IMG/VR virus record: IMGVR_UViG_3300031261_000073
Coordinates: 1-23,522 of that record
Length of the DNA stretch: 23,522 nt
Reading direction: 5' to 3' (one strand)
DNA from: a virus
The translations under genes and the position numbers were made by a program. The notes under the pieces were generated by a model that saw only the letters and a program-made list of their open reading frames with translations, was not told the DNA's origin and searched no databases. This document shows positions 15,953 to 21,577 of this stretch, in pieces; position 1 is the stretch's first letter; the number at the start of each line of letters is the position of its first letter.

Positions 15953-16806
15953 CACTTTCTCCAGGTCCAGGGCGGCAGGTCAAGGGGCATGGCTTCAGAC
16001 TTCGTATAGTCGTACCAGTACCCCGACGCATCACATTCAGCTATCAGGTCGGCCAGGCGCTGGCACTCTGCGCGAGCCAGTTCAATATCATGTTGCTGTG
16101 CATAATAGATTCCGATCTGAAAAGGCGGCTCTTTCTCCACAGCAAGAAAAACAAAATTCTCGGCCGTCCAGCCTACTGCCAGCTCCATCGTATCCAAATA
16201 CCACGGAGGCTGAAGATAATAGGTGTAGTTGGTGGCATCCAGAGCAAACCCGCGCGGGCTGGCGTCCTTTGTTGACTTCAAATCAATAATCAGCTCCCCG
16301 GATTCGATAATCTTGTCCGGCCGGCATTTGCGCAGAAGACCATTTTTCGGGTCATATCCGTAAAAGCTGTTTTCGATCATACCGCCATCGGCGCGCGCAA
16401 AATGGCGCGCTACCGGATGCCGGTGAACAGCATCACGCATTTTCAGCAAGAGGTCATGCTCGCCAACATCGACCACCACTTTATGCTTGTTCTGCGCCAT
16501 GAAATCGGCAAACTCCTGCTTGCCCACTTTGGTGCGCTTATTGATGCTGGTGGGTGCAATAACCACGGTACTGGACAGTAGGTCAGGCTCCAGCACAGCT
16601 GTGTGAAAAGCTGTACCGAAGTTTTTATCGGAGGCCCCGTCTTCTTCTACTACCTCTTTTTTTTCCTCATCAGTTTTCCGGTAATGAAACCGGTAAAAGG
16701 CTGGCGATACGGCCATCTTGTCCAGATGCGATTTTGATACACCGGGGCCATTGTGATAGTCGTCGTTCGATACGCCTGGGTAGTGACCAGGGATAAAGTC
16801 TTGCAT
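15952..16806 (-). CDS. RecE-like exonuclease (PD-(D/E)XK, DUF3799 type)
   Basis: 284 residues from ATG 16806, with GGAGAG 6 bases upstream; longer in-frame versions lack a site. The N-terminus shows the family's YHNGPGVSKSHLDKM and SPAFYRFHY. Nuclease motifs are visible: GTAFHTAVLEP (His68), MIENSFYG (Glu145), RPD (Asp164), DLKST (Asp175, Lys177), and LQPPWY (Gln199, Tyr203). These match RecE/exonuclease VIII, a 5'-3' dsDNA exonuclease that makes 3' tails for an annealing protein. It is the first leftward gene after the divergent control region. No RecT gene is recognised; the 404-residue gene is the candidate partner. A strong family assignment. Confidence 0.88.
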   Translation of the reverse strand: MQDFIPGHYPGVSNDDYHNGPGVSKSHLDKMAVSPAFYRFHYRKTDEEKKEVVEEDGASDKNFGTAFHTAVLEPDLLSSTVVIAPTSINKRTKVGKQEFADFMAQNKHKVVVDVGEHDLLLKMRDAVHRHPVARHFARADGGMIENSFYGYDPKNGLLRKCRPDKIIESGELIIDLKSTKDASPRGFALDATNYTYYLQPPWYLDTMELAVGWTAENFVFLAVEKEPPFQIGIYYAQQHDIELARAECQRLADLIAECDASGYWYDYTKSEAMPLDLPPWTWRK

Positions 16807-16959
16807 GTGTTCTCTCCAGCGACTCCTGCCGCCTAGAGAATGCTGCCTCAAAAAAGAGGAAGGCGCAAGCCTGATTTGCTCAAAAATGACAAAATGTCGG
16901 CTTGACGGGATGCCAGATGGGACGGCTATACTTACGCAAATTTGAGTGACGAGGTAGCC
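16807..16959. promoter_or_regulatory. Divergent control region between leftward and rightward early genes
   Basis: About 150 bases separate the RecE-like and HTH genes. It holds the rightward promoter-like pair (16902-16932), a dyad GACAAAATGTC (16888-16898) immediately upstream of it, a second weak inverted pair CTCAAA/TTTGAG (16879-16884 and 16941-16947), and a small hairpin CCTC-A6-GAGG. I found no convincing leftward promoter. The arrangement resembles a lambda-like or P22-like switch operator; this is inference. Confidence 0.5.
16902..16932 (+). promoter_or_regulatory. Candidate rightward promoter
   Basis: TTGACG (16902-16907) and TATACT (16927-16932) are separated by 19 bases, slightly long for sigma70. 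The transcript would begin about 20 bases before GTG 16960, with GAGG as ribosome site. The dyad at 16888-16898 lies just upstream and could bind an activator or repressor. Confidence 0.45.
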
Positions 16960-17262
16960 GTGAGCGAGACAACAGTAATAGAGAAGCCCGAATCCCCGGA
17001 CTTTGAGGCAGAGTTTCAGCAAGCCCTTGATGAGATTGAACGTAATCTGAAAGTGGCCGGCCGCTCCCTGTCCGAAGCCTGCGAGGCAGCCGGCGTAGCG
17101 CGGGCCACCCCTGATCGCTGGGCAGCCAAGCCCCCCAAGTCCGTAGAGCTGATCGCCGCTCTCCAGCGGGTGGCGCGTGGCTGGCGTGAAGAGGCAGAAG
17201 CGGCAAAGCTGAAAGAGCAGGCACAGGGCGGCGCCGGTGGCGCGCAAGGCGCTAATGGATGA
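16960..17262 (+). CDS. Small HTH protein (Cro-like regulator candidate)
   Basis: 100 residues from GTG 16960, chosen because GAGG precedes it by 5 bases; the TTG at 16942 lacks this. The first 25 residues are acidic. Residues about 35-70 (LSEACEAAGVARATPDRW, then KPPKSVELIAAL) look like a helix-turn-helix with a recognition helix around ARATPDRW. The last third is charged and Gly/Ala-rich. First gene of the rightward early operon and adjacent to the divergent operator-like region, so an autoregulatory DNA-binding protein is likely, but repressor versus Cro versus excisionase cannot be told. Its stop overlaps the next start (ATGA). Confidence 0.6.
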   Translation: MSETTVIEKPESPDFEAEFQQALDEIERNLKVAGRSLSEACEAAGVARATPDRWAAKPPKSVELIAALQRVARGWREEAEAAKLKEQAQGGAGGAQGANG

Positions 17263-17489
17263 ACGCTGGCCGACCCCCACCGGCCGGCTTTCGCGTTGTC
17301 CTGAGCTTCATCGCTTCCTATGCAATCTGCCTTTTCGTGCAATGGGTAATCGATAAGGTTTTCGGGCTACCATTTGATTGGCGAGCCAACTTAATAATGG
17401 GCGTCGTGTTCACGACAATAAATATTGGGCGCCCTCTCCTATTAACTTTTATTTTGTCCCTATTTGGGTATAGCGACAGGAGTAAGTAA
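17259..17489 (+). CDS. Small inner-membrane protein (two spans)
   Basis: 76 residues. Two hydrophobic segments flank a short polar loop: about 14-32 (SFIASYAICLFVQWVIDKVF) and about 44-68, with a GVVFTTINIGR stretch between. Positive charges sit at the C-terminus. The start overlaps the previous gene by ATGA and its stop overlaps the next start (TAATG), so the three are translated as a set. The topology is reminiscent of the DUF7220-type small phage membrane proteins, but I give that only as a resemblance. Function unknown; superinfection exclusion or helper roles are possible. Confidence 0.6.
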   Translation: MNAGRPPPAGFRVVLSFIASYAICLFVQWVIDKVFGLPFDWRANLIMGVVFTTINIGRPLLLTFILSLFGYSDRSK

Positions 17490-17749
17490 TGCACCTTTTT
17501 CTTATCATTCTTTTGTGCATTGTCGGTGTGTATCTGCTGTTTGGATGCTTCGCCGGGCTGCATATGACTTTCAGCAAATCCCCAGCGGCTGCAGCTGCTC
17601 GTACCAGGATAGAACGCGATATTTCAGCCTCGGCCGGTAACAGCAAAATTACCTATTATGTCCTTTGGTTGCTTGCCTACGTCTATACCATTGTTGGTTC
17701 TGGCGCCATGGTGCTGCATATCGCTTTCAGCAAGCCAGCAGCAAAGTAA
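17489..17749 (+). CDS. Small membrane protein (two spans)
   Basis: 86 residues. The first hydrophobic segment (LFLIILLCIVGVYLLFGCF) is at residues 3-22 and a second (YYVLWLLAYVYTIVGSGAMV) at about 56-76, with a short basic, Ala-rich loop between. No signal cleavage site or enzymatic motif. It follows the preceding membrane gene without a gap and precedes the helicase by 2 bases, so it is part of the same transcript. Function unknown. Confidence 0.6.
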   Translation: MHLFLIILLCIVGVYLLFGCFAGLHMTFSKSPAAAAARTRIERDISASAGNSKITYYVLWLLAYVYTIVGSGAMVLHIAFSKPAAK

Positions 17750-17751
17750 TC

Positions 17752-19719
17752 ATGATATCGCTACGCCCGCATCAGGAAAAAGGCGTCAAGGAGATCCGCG
17801 CGAAGATGCTGGAGGGCTTTCGCGCCGTTCTTTATCAGTTAAGTACAGGTGCCGGCAAAACGTACCTTTTCAGTTTTATAACCGAAAAGGCGGCGAATAA
17901 AGGAAACTCGGTTTTTATTATTGTTCATCGCAAGGAACTGCTAAAGCAGGCCAGCCGCAGCCTGGATAACCTGAAAGTATCTCACGGGCTAATCAGCCCT
18001 CACTTTACTCCTCGTCCGCGCGAGTTGGTGCAGGTAGCCAGTGTTGATACCTTATTGGCGCGTATTAAAAACGGCCAGCTGCCTTATAAGCCTGATTTAC
18101 TGATCGTCGATGAGGCCCATCATTTTGTGGCGGGCAACAAGTGGGGGAAAGTTTACGATGCTCTTGGCGCTCCTGTTACGCTGGGAGTTACAGCTACCCC
18201 GGTACGATCTGACGGCAAGGGGCTTGGCATTCATGCTGATGGCCTGTTCGATACTATAATTCTAGGCCCCCCCATGCCGGAGCTCATTGAATTGGGCTTC
18301 TTAGTCAAGCCGGAACTGTACGGGCCTCAGCACAATGTTGACCTGACTGGGGTAACCCTGAATGCCAACGGGGAATACAACTCTATCCAGCTCGCGCAGC
18401 GGATGGAGGGACAAAAGCAAATCGTCGGGGACGCCGTCGAGCGCTATAAAGAGGTGTGCCCTGGCGCAAAGACTATCGTTTTTGCTGCCAGCGTAAAGCA
18501 CGCCAACGATATCGTTGATCGTTTTAACGCTGCCGGCTTCCGTTTCAAGCTCCTGGTCGGGGCTCCCGCTATGTCCGATGAGGCGCGTGATTCAGTAAAC
18601 CGGGAATTGGCGTCTGGAGCAATACATGGGGCTGTCACCGTCGATCTGGTGTCAGAAGGTTATGACCTTCCTGATCTGGAGTGCGGCATTCTTCTTCGGC
18701 CTACACAGTCAGAAGGGCTTTTTCTCCAGCAGGTGGGCCGCATCATGCGCCCGAGTCCCGGCAAGACTGGCGCCTTTATTCTGGACCACGTTGGCAATAT
18801 TGGCCTTGTCCGCGATGACGTATTTATCAGCAATCACGGACTGCCCTGGGCCTATCGTGAATGGACCCTGGATGGACGCAAAAAGGGGCGTCGAAATAAG
18901 GACGCTGAAGATGAGGTAGAGGCGAACAAGCGGTGCCCCATCTGTTTCCGCATTCACCCTGTAACACAGGTTTTTTGTGGGAATATCCCTGCTGAAACGC
19001 CTGTGCCGGGCACAAAAAAGAAGTGCCCCGCCTGCTGGGCTCTCCGTCCCGTCGAAATGACTCTGTGTGATTGCGGGCATGTTTTCCGCATATCGCCATT
19101 TTCCGACGGGTGCGGTTATGAATGGGTGCCGACCGGGCGCTCCATAATGGAGGTCGAGGGCACTATCCAGAAAATGGATGTGACGGCCATCGAGGCGCAG
19201 GAAGAAGTAAACCGTCTCAGCCGGGCTGAGCGTGGACAAGCCAAGACCAAGGAAGAGTTGGCGGATTGGGCAAAGACCCAGCCCAATATAAAGAGCCCGA
19301 CAAAATATGCTGAAAACGTGCTCAAGGCCCGCGACGAGAAGGCAGAGAGAATTAAGCGCATAAAGCAGGCCCTGTCGGCTTCCAAGCAGCCCATCTGGTC
19401 GCCAGCAGGCTGGAATGCCTTTGTTAGCGCTTCCGAGCTGGGCGAGCGCGCCATGCGGGTAGCAATGAACAGTGTCATGCGTACGGATGCCGCCGGGACC
19501 ATGCTGCTTTATGTCCGGCCGGCCATGGAGAAGGATGCAATTAAGTACGTCACTGACCAGATAATCAAGCGCCTCCAGGATGTGCTGGTGCGCTGCAAGG
19601 TAGAGGTTATTTTGAAGGAATGCCTGGGGCAGACTCCCGCGGAGTACCAGGCGGCAAACAACACCATAAGTGCCCAGCCGTCTTTGCTTCAGGCGGCTGA
19701 CGAGGCAATCAACTTTTAG
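17752..19719 (+). CDS. DEAH-box superfamily 2 helicase with zinc motifs
   Basis: 655 residues from ATG 17752. Motifs are in order: LRPHQEKGV (4-12), STGAGKT (31-37), VDEAHHF (119-125), VTATPVR (146-152), SEGYDLPDL (301-309) and QQVGRIMRP (326-334). Two CxxC groups follow (Cys395/398 with Cys409; Cys425/428 with Cys439/441), which could bind two zinc ions. A charged helical C-terminal part follows, ending in an unrecognised domain (about 570-640). Known of the family: the phage DEAD/DEAH type linked to origin unwinding or recombination, near ssb and primase genes. The site before ATG is weak, so expression probably depends on coupling with the preceding gene (2-base gap). Confidence 0.87.
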   Translation: MISLRPHQEKGVKEIRAKMLEGFRAVLYQLSTGAGKTYLFSFITEKAANKGNSVFIIVHRKELLKQASRSLDNLKVSHGLISPHFTPRPRELVQVASVDTLLARIKNGQLPYKPDLLIVDEAHHFVAGNKWGKVYDALGAPVTLGVTATPVRSDGKGLGIHADGLFDTIILGPPMPELIELGFLVKPELYGPQHNVDLTGVTLNANGEYNSIQLAQRMEGQKQIVGDAVERYKEVCPGAKTIVFAASVKHANDIVDRFNAAGFRFKLLVGAPAMSDEARDSVNRELASGAIHGAVTVDLVSEGYDLPDLECGILLRPTQSEGLFLQQVGRIMRPSPGKTGAFILDHVGNIGLVRDDVFISNHGLPWAYREWTLDGRKKGRRNKDAEDEVEANKRCPICFRIHPVTQVFCGNIPAETPVPGTKKKCPACWALRPVEMTLCDCGHVFRISPFSDGCGYEWVPTGRSIMEVEGTIQKMDVTAIEAQEEVNRLSRAERGQAKTKEELADWAKTQPNIKSPTKYAENVLKARDEKAERIKRIKQALSASKQPIWSPAGWNAFVSASELGERAMRVAMNSVMRTDAAGTMLLYVRPAMEKDAIKYVTDQIIKRLQDVLVRCKVEVILKECLGQTPAEYQAANNTISAQPSLLQAADEAINF

Positions 19720-19728
19720 GGGTAGGAC

Positions 19729-20202
19729 ATGCGCGGCGTAAACAAGGTGATTTTGGTTGGCACGCTCGGGAAAGATCCTGAAGTGAAGTTTCTCCCGAAC
19801 GGCAATGCCGTGTGCAATTTCTCCATGGCGACCAGCGAGGCCTGGCGCGACAAGAACAGCGGTGAAATGCAGGAGGCTACCGAGTGGCATAATATTGTCA
19901 TGTTCGGCAAGGTGGCAGAGATTGCCGGCGAATATCTGCGCAAAGGCTCCAAGGTCTACATCGAGGGCAAACTCAAGACCAGGAGCTGGGATGACCAGGC
20001 CACCGGCCAGAAGCGCTACAAGACCGAAGTGCAGGCGGACCAGCTCCAGATGCTGGACAACAAGGCCGCCGATGGCGGTGGTGGCGGCCAGCAGCAGGCC
20101 GCTCCTGCCCAGCGCCAGCAGGCGGCGAACCGCCAGGCTGCGGCGTCCAAGGATGAAATGCCGCCGCGCGAACAGCAGTTCAGTGATGATATTCCTTTTT
20201 GA
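19729..20202 (+). CDS. ssb: Single-stranded DNA-binding protein
   Basis: 157 residues. An OB-fold opens with [17 protein letters not shown] and continues with [21 protein letters not shown] and [18 protein letters not shown]; residues about 112-151 are a Gly/Gln/Ala linker, and the protein ends SDDIPF, the tip bound by host and phage partners. The length and order are those of a bacterial-type SSB. It starts 9 bases after the helicase with GGGG 7 bases upstream. Its last codons are duplicated just downstream (see the direct repeat), next to an AT-rich HNH gene. Confidence 0.95.
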   Translation: MRGVNKVILVGTLGKDPEVKFLPNGNAVCNFSMATSEAWRDKNSGEMQEATEWHNIVMFGKVAEIAGEYLRKGSKVYIEGKLKTRSWDDQATGQKRYKTEVQADQLQMLDNKAADGGGGGQQQAAPAQRQQAANRQAAASKDEMPPREQQFSDDIPF

Positions 20203-20218
20203 TTTGATATTCCTTTTT
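20188..20218. repeat. Direct repeat of the SSB tip codons at the HNH border
   Basis: GATATTCCTTTTT occurs at 20188-20200 (inside the SSB codons for DIPF and past its end) and again at 20206-20218, 5 bases later. A third degenerate copy (TTATCCTTTATTTTT) follows at about 20226. The copies mark the border where base composition drops. A scar of insertion or slippage is the simplest reading. Confidence 0.65.
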
Positions 20219-20252
20219 ATTATGGTTATCCTTTATTTTTTAGGAGATAGCC

Positions 20253-20681
20253 ATGAAATTTTGTAATACCTGTGGAACTGAAAAAGCAGAATCAGAATTC
20301 CATATACGAAAGGCATCTGTTGATGGTCTTTGCGCAAAATGCAAATCGTGTATGACTGATTATGATAAAAAAAGAAGTGGAGACAAAAATAGAGTTGCCA
20401 AGCGTAAGGAATATTCGCTGAGTATTGTCGGTATTGCTGCTGGAAAAAAAGCAAAAGAAAAATATATAGAAAAAAACCCAACGAAAAGAAAGGCTCATAT
20501 TTTGGTTGGTAATGCAATACGTGATAAGAAGCTTTTTAAGGAGCCATGCGAGGTTTGCTTTACAGAAGAAAATATTTGTGCTCATCACGATGACTACGCC
20601 AAACCATTGAATGTCCGCTGGTTATGCGCCCTTCATCACTCGCAATGGCATCAAGAGCATGGGGAATCGCTTAATCCCTAA
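20253..20681 (+). CDS. HNH endonuclease, AT-rich insertion
   Basis: 142 residues. The N-terminus has a zinc-like CNTCGTEK with CAKCKSC (Cys4, 7, 27, 30, 33). The HNH region runs CEVCFTEENICAHHDDY (Cys99, 102, His111/112), then KPLNVRWLCALHHSQWH (Asn120, His128/129). Ribosome site AGGAG ends 6 bases before the ATG. Sequence is visibly more AT-rich than its neighbours, with A/T-ending codons, and it is flanked by a 13-bp direct repeat at the ssb end. A free-standing homing-type endonuclease or moron inserted between ssb and the next early gene is likely. Cleavage site and mobility are not shown here. Confidence 0.85.
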   Translation: MKFCNTCGTEKAESEFHIRKASVDGLCAKCKSCMTDYDKKRSGDKNRVAKRKEYSLSIVGIAAGKKAKEKYIEKNPTKRKAHILVGNAIRDKKLFKEPCEVCFTEENICAHHDDYAKPLNVRWLCALHHSQWHQEHGESLNP

Positions 20682-20685
20682 TATT

Positions 20686-20714
20686 TTGACAAAAGCCGGT
20701 CGGGACAGCACTAT
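20686..20714 (+). promoter_or_regulatory. Weak promoter candidate after the HNH gene
   Basis: TTGACA (20686-20691) is a perfect -35, but the best -10 at 17 bases is CACTAT (20709-20714), which matches TATAAT at only three positions. If real, it would restart transcription ahead of the hairpin at 20739 and the genes after it. Confidence 0.25.
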
Positions 20715-20738
20715 CAGGTTTCTTACCTTGTGGTTGCT

Positions 20739-20776
20739 ATCCCCGCCCGAATTTTCGGAATCAGCGGGGATTTTTT
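20739..20776 (+). terminator. Intrinsic-type terminator or attenuator after the HNH gene
   Basis: ATCCCCGC (20739-20746) pairs with GCGGGGAT (20764-20771); an inner CCGAA-TT-TTCGG hairpin sits in the loop, and six Ts (20771-20776) follow. It should end or weaken rightward transcription between the HNH gene and the downstream replication genes. Being 36 bases ahead of the next gene's likely start (20813), it may work as an attenuator. Its T-run directly abuts an ATG at 20777. Confidence 0.75.
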
Positions 20777-20812
20777 ATGGACGCCATTTCATACCGTAAC
20801 GAAGAGGGCCTG

Positions 20813-21070
20813 ATGTATACCAAGGTGGTGTACGAGAAAGGCCGCTGCGTCTCGTCCTGCAGCCGGTACTTTATGGAGGGCTGCCTTGCCCGCCACCTGC
20901 TCGACAACATGACTCGTGATGAGCGCCGGGCATGGGTGGAAATGTGGGGTGCCCGGCAGAAACACCTGAGTCATGATGAGCGCCAGACTGCCATGCAGCA
21001 CATCCGGGATACCGTGATTGAAGAGTGGAATTTCAGGAAGTCCCAGCAGACACAGGCGGATGCAGCATGA
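20813..21070 (+). CDS. Small protein of unknown function upstream of VRR-NUC
   Basis: 85 residues from ATG 20813, where GAAGAGG gives a good ribosome site; the in-frame ATG at 20777 touches the terminator T-run and has no site, so it is rejected. It contains Cys12, 16 and 24 (CVSSCSRYFMEGC) in the N-terminal part and a charged helical remainder with two similar phrases (MTRDERRAW and LSHDERQTA). The stop overlaps the next ATG by ATGA. I recognise no family. It may be a partner of the VRR-NUC protein. Confidence 0.65.
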   Translation: MYTKVVYEKGRCVSSCSRYFMEGCLARHLLDNMTRDERRAWVEMWGARQKHLSHDERQTAMQHIRDTVIEEWNFRKSQQTQADAA

Positions 21071-21483
21071 GAGAGAGCAGCGTCAGCAAAAAACTAATGC
21101 TGTTCCTGAGCCGCGCCGGTGCGGTCCTATTCAGAAACAATGTCGGCAAGAGCTGGATCAGCTCTAACTTTGTTGAGCTGGGTAACGGTGATGTGCTGGT
21201 GAAAAATGCTCGCCGCTTCCATTCCGGGCTTGTGGACGGGTCGCTTGATCTGGTCGGTTGGTACTCCATTATCATCACCCCGGACATGGTGGGCAGCAAG
21301 GTTGCGGTTTTCACGGCCATTGACTCGAAGCACAGTAATGGTGGTGACCGCAAGAAAGAGAATCAGCTCAATTTTATCTACCAGGTCAATGATGCTGGTG
21401 GGATAGCAGGTTTTGCGTCCTCCGAAGAAGAGGCTATGCAGGTGCTGGAGCGCGGTGTTTCGCGGCTCCGTACCAACGGTTGA
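21067..21483 (+). CDS. VRR-NUC domain nuclease (Holliday-junction resolvase-like)
   Basis: 138 residues from ATG 21067, overlapping the previous stop. The expected order is seen: R-NN around 23-25 (LFRNNVG), G-S-L-D-L (58-62), a strand ending AIDSKHSNGG with Asp86 and Lys88 (the D-x-K of PD-(D/E)XK folds), then a Q-containing helix (NQLNFIYQV) and AGGIAGFA. Known of the family: VRR-NUC domains cut branched DNA in phage recombination and host interstrand-crosslink repair (FAN1 family). The stop lies within the left arm of the interleaved repeat that precedes the primase gene. Confidence 0.87.
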   Translation: MRESSVSKKLMLFLSRAGAVLFRNNVGKSWISSNFVELGNGDVLVKNARRFHSGLVDGSLDLVGWYSIIITPDMVGSKVAVFTAIDSKHSNGGDRKKENQLNFIYQVNDAGGIAGFASSEEEAMQVLERGVSRLRTNG

Positions 21484-21573
21484 TGTGTCGGCTAGGTCTG
21501 GCCGCCGAACGATCCCCCAAGTGATCCGCCGACGCATCATTCAATACTTGGGATAATAAGAGCCACTTGGGGG
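21481..21573 (+). promoter_or_regulatory. Interleaved inverted repeats (pseudoknot order) covering the primase ribosome site
   Basis: Stem 1: TGATGTGTCGGC (21481-21492) pairs with GCCGACGCATCA (21528-21539), 12 pairs with one G-U. Stem 2: CCCCCAAGTG (21514-21523) pairs with CACTTGGGGG (21564-21573), 10 perfect pairs. Their order A-B-A'-B' is that of an H-type pseudoknot (loops of about 21, 4 and 24 bases). The right arm of stem 2 contains GGGGG, the ribosome-binding site 4 bases before ATG 21578. Alternative ACTTGGG (21546-21552) also fits the left arm of stem 2, and a second CCGCCGA (21502) resembles that at 21526. This suggests a switchable leader or an operator/origin. Not a terminator: no T-run. 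Confidence 0.6.
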
Positions 21574-21577
21574 CCCA

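Noticed and set aside
18709-19890. Minus-strand frame of 393 codons opposite the helicase
   Set aside because: It covers the helicase motif VI and zinc region on the other strand and also runs into ssb; no ribosome site or domain.
20777-20812. Earlier start for the 85-residue gene at ATG 20777
   Set aside because: The ATG abuts the T-run of the terminator and has no ribosome site; 20813 has GAAGAGG.
21481-21573. The interleaved repeat as an intrinsic terminator
   Set aside because: No T-run after the last arm, and the primase start follows directly.
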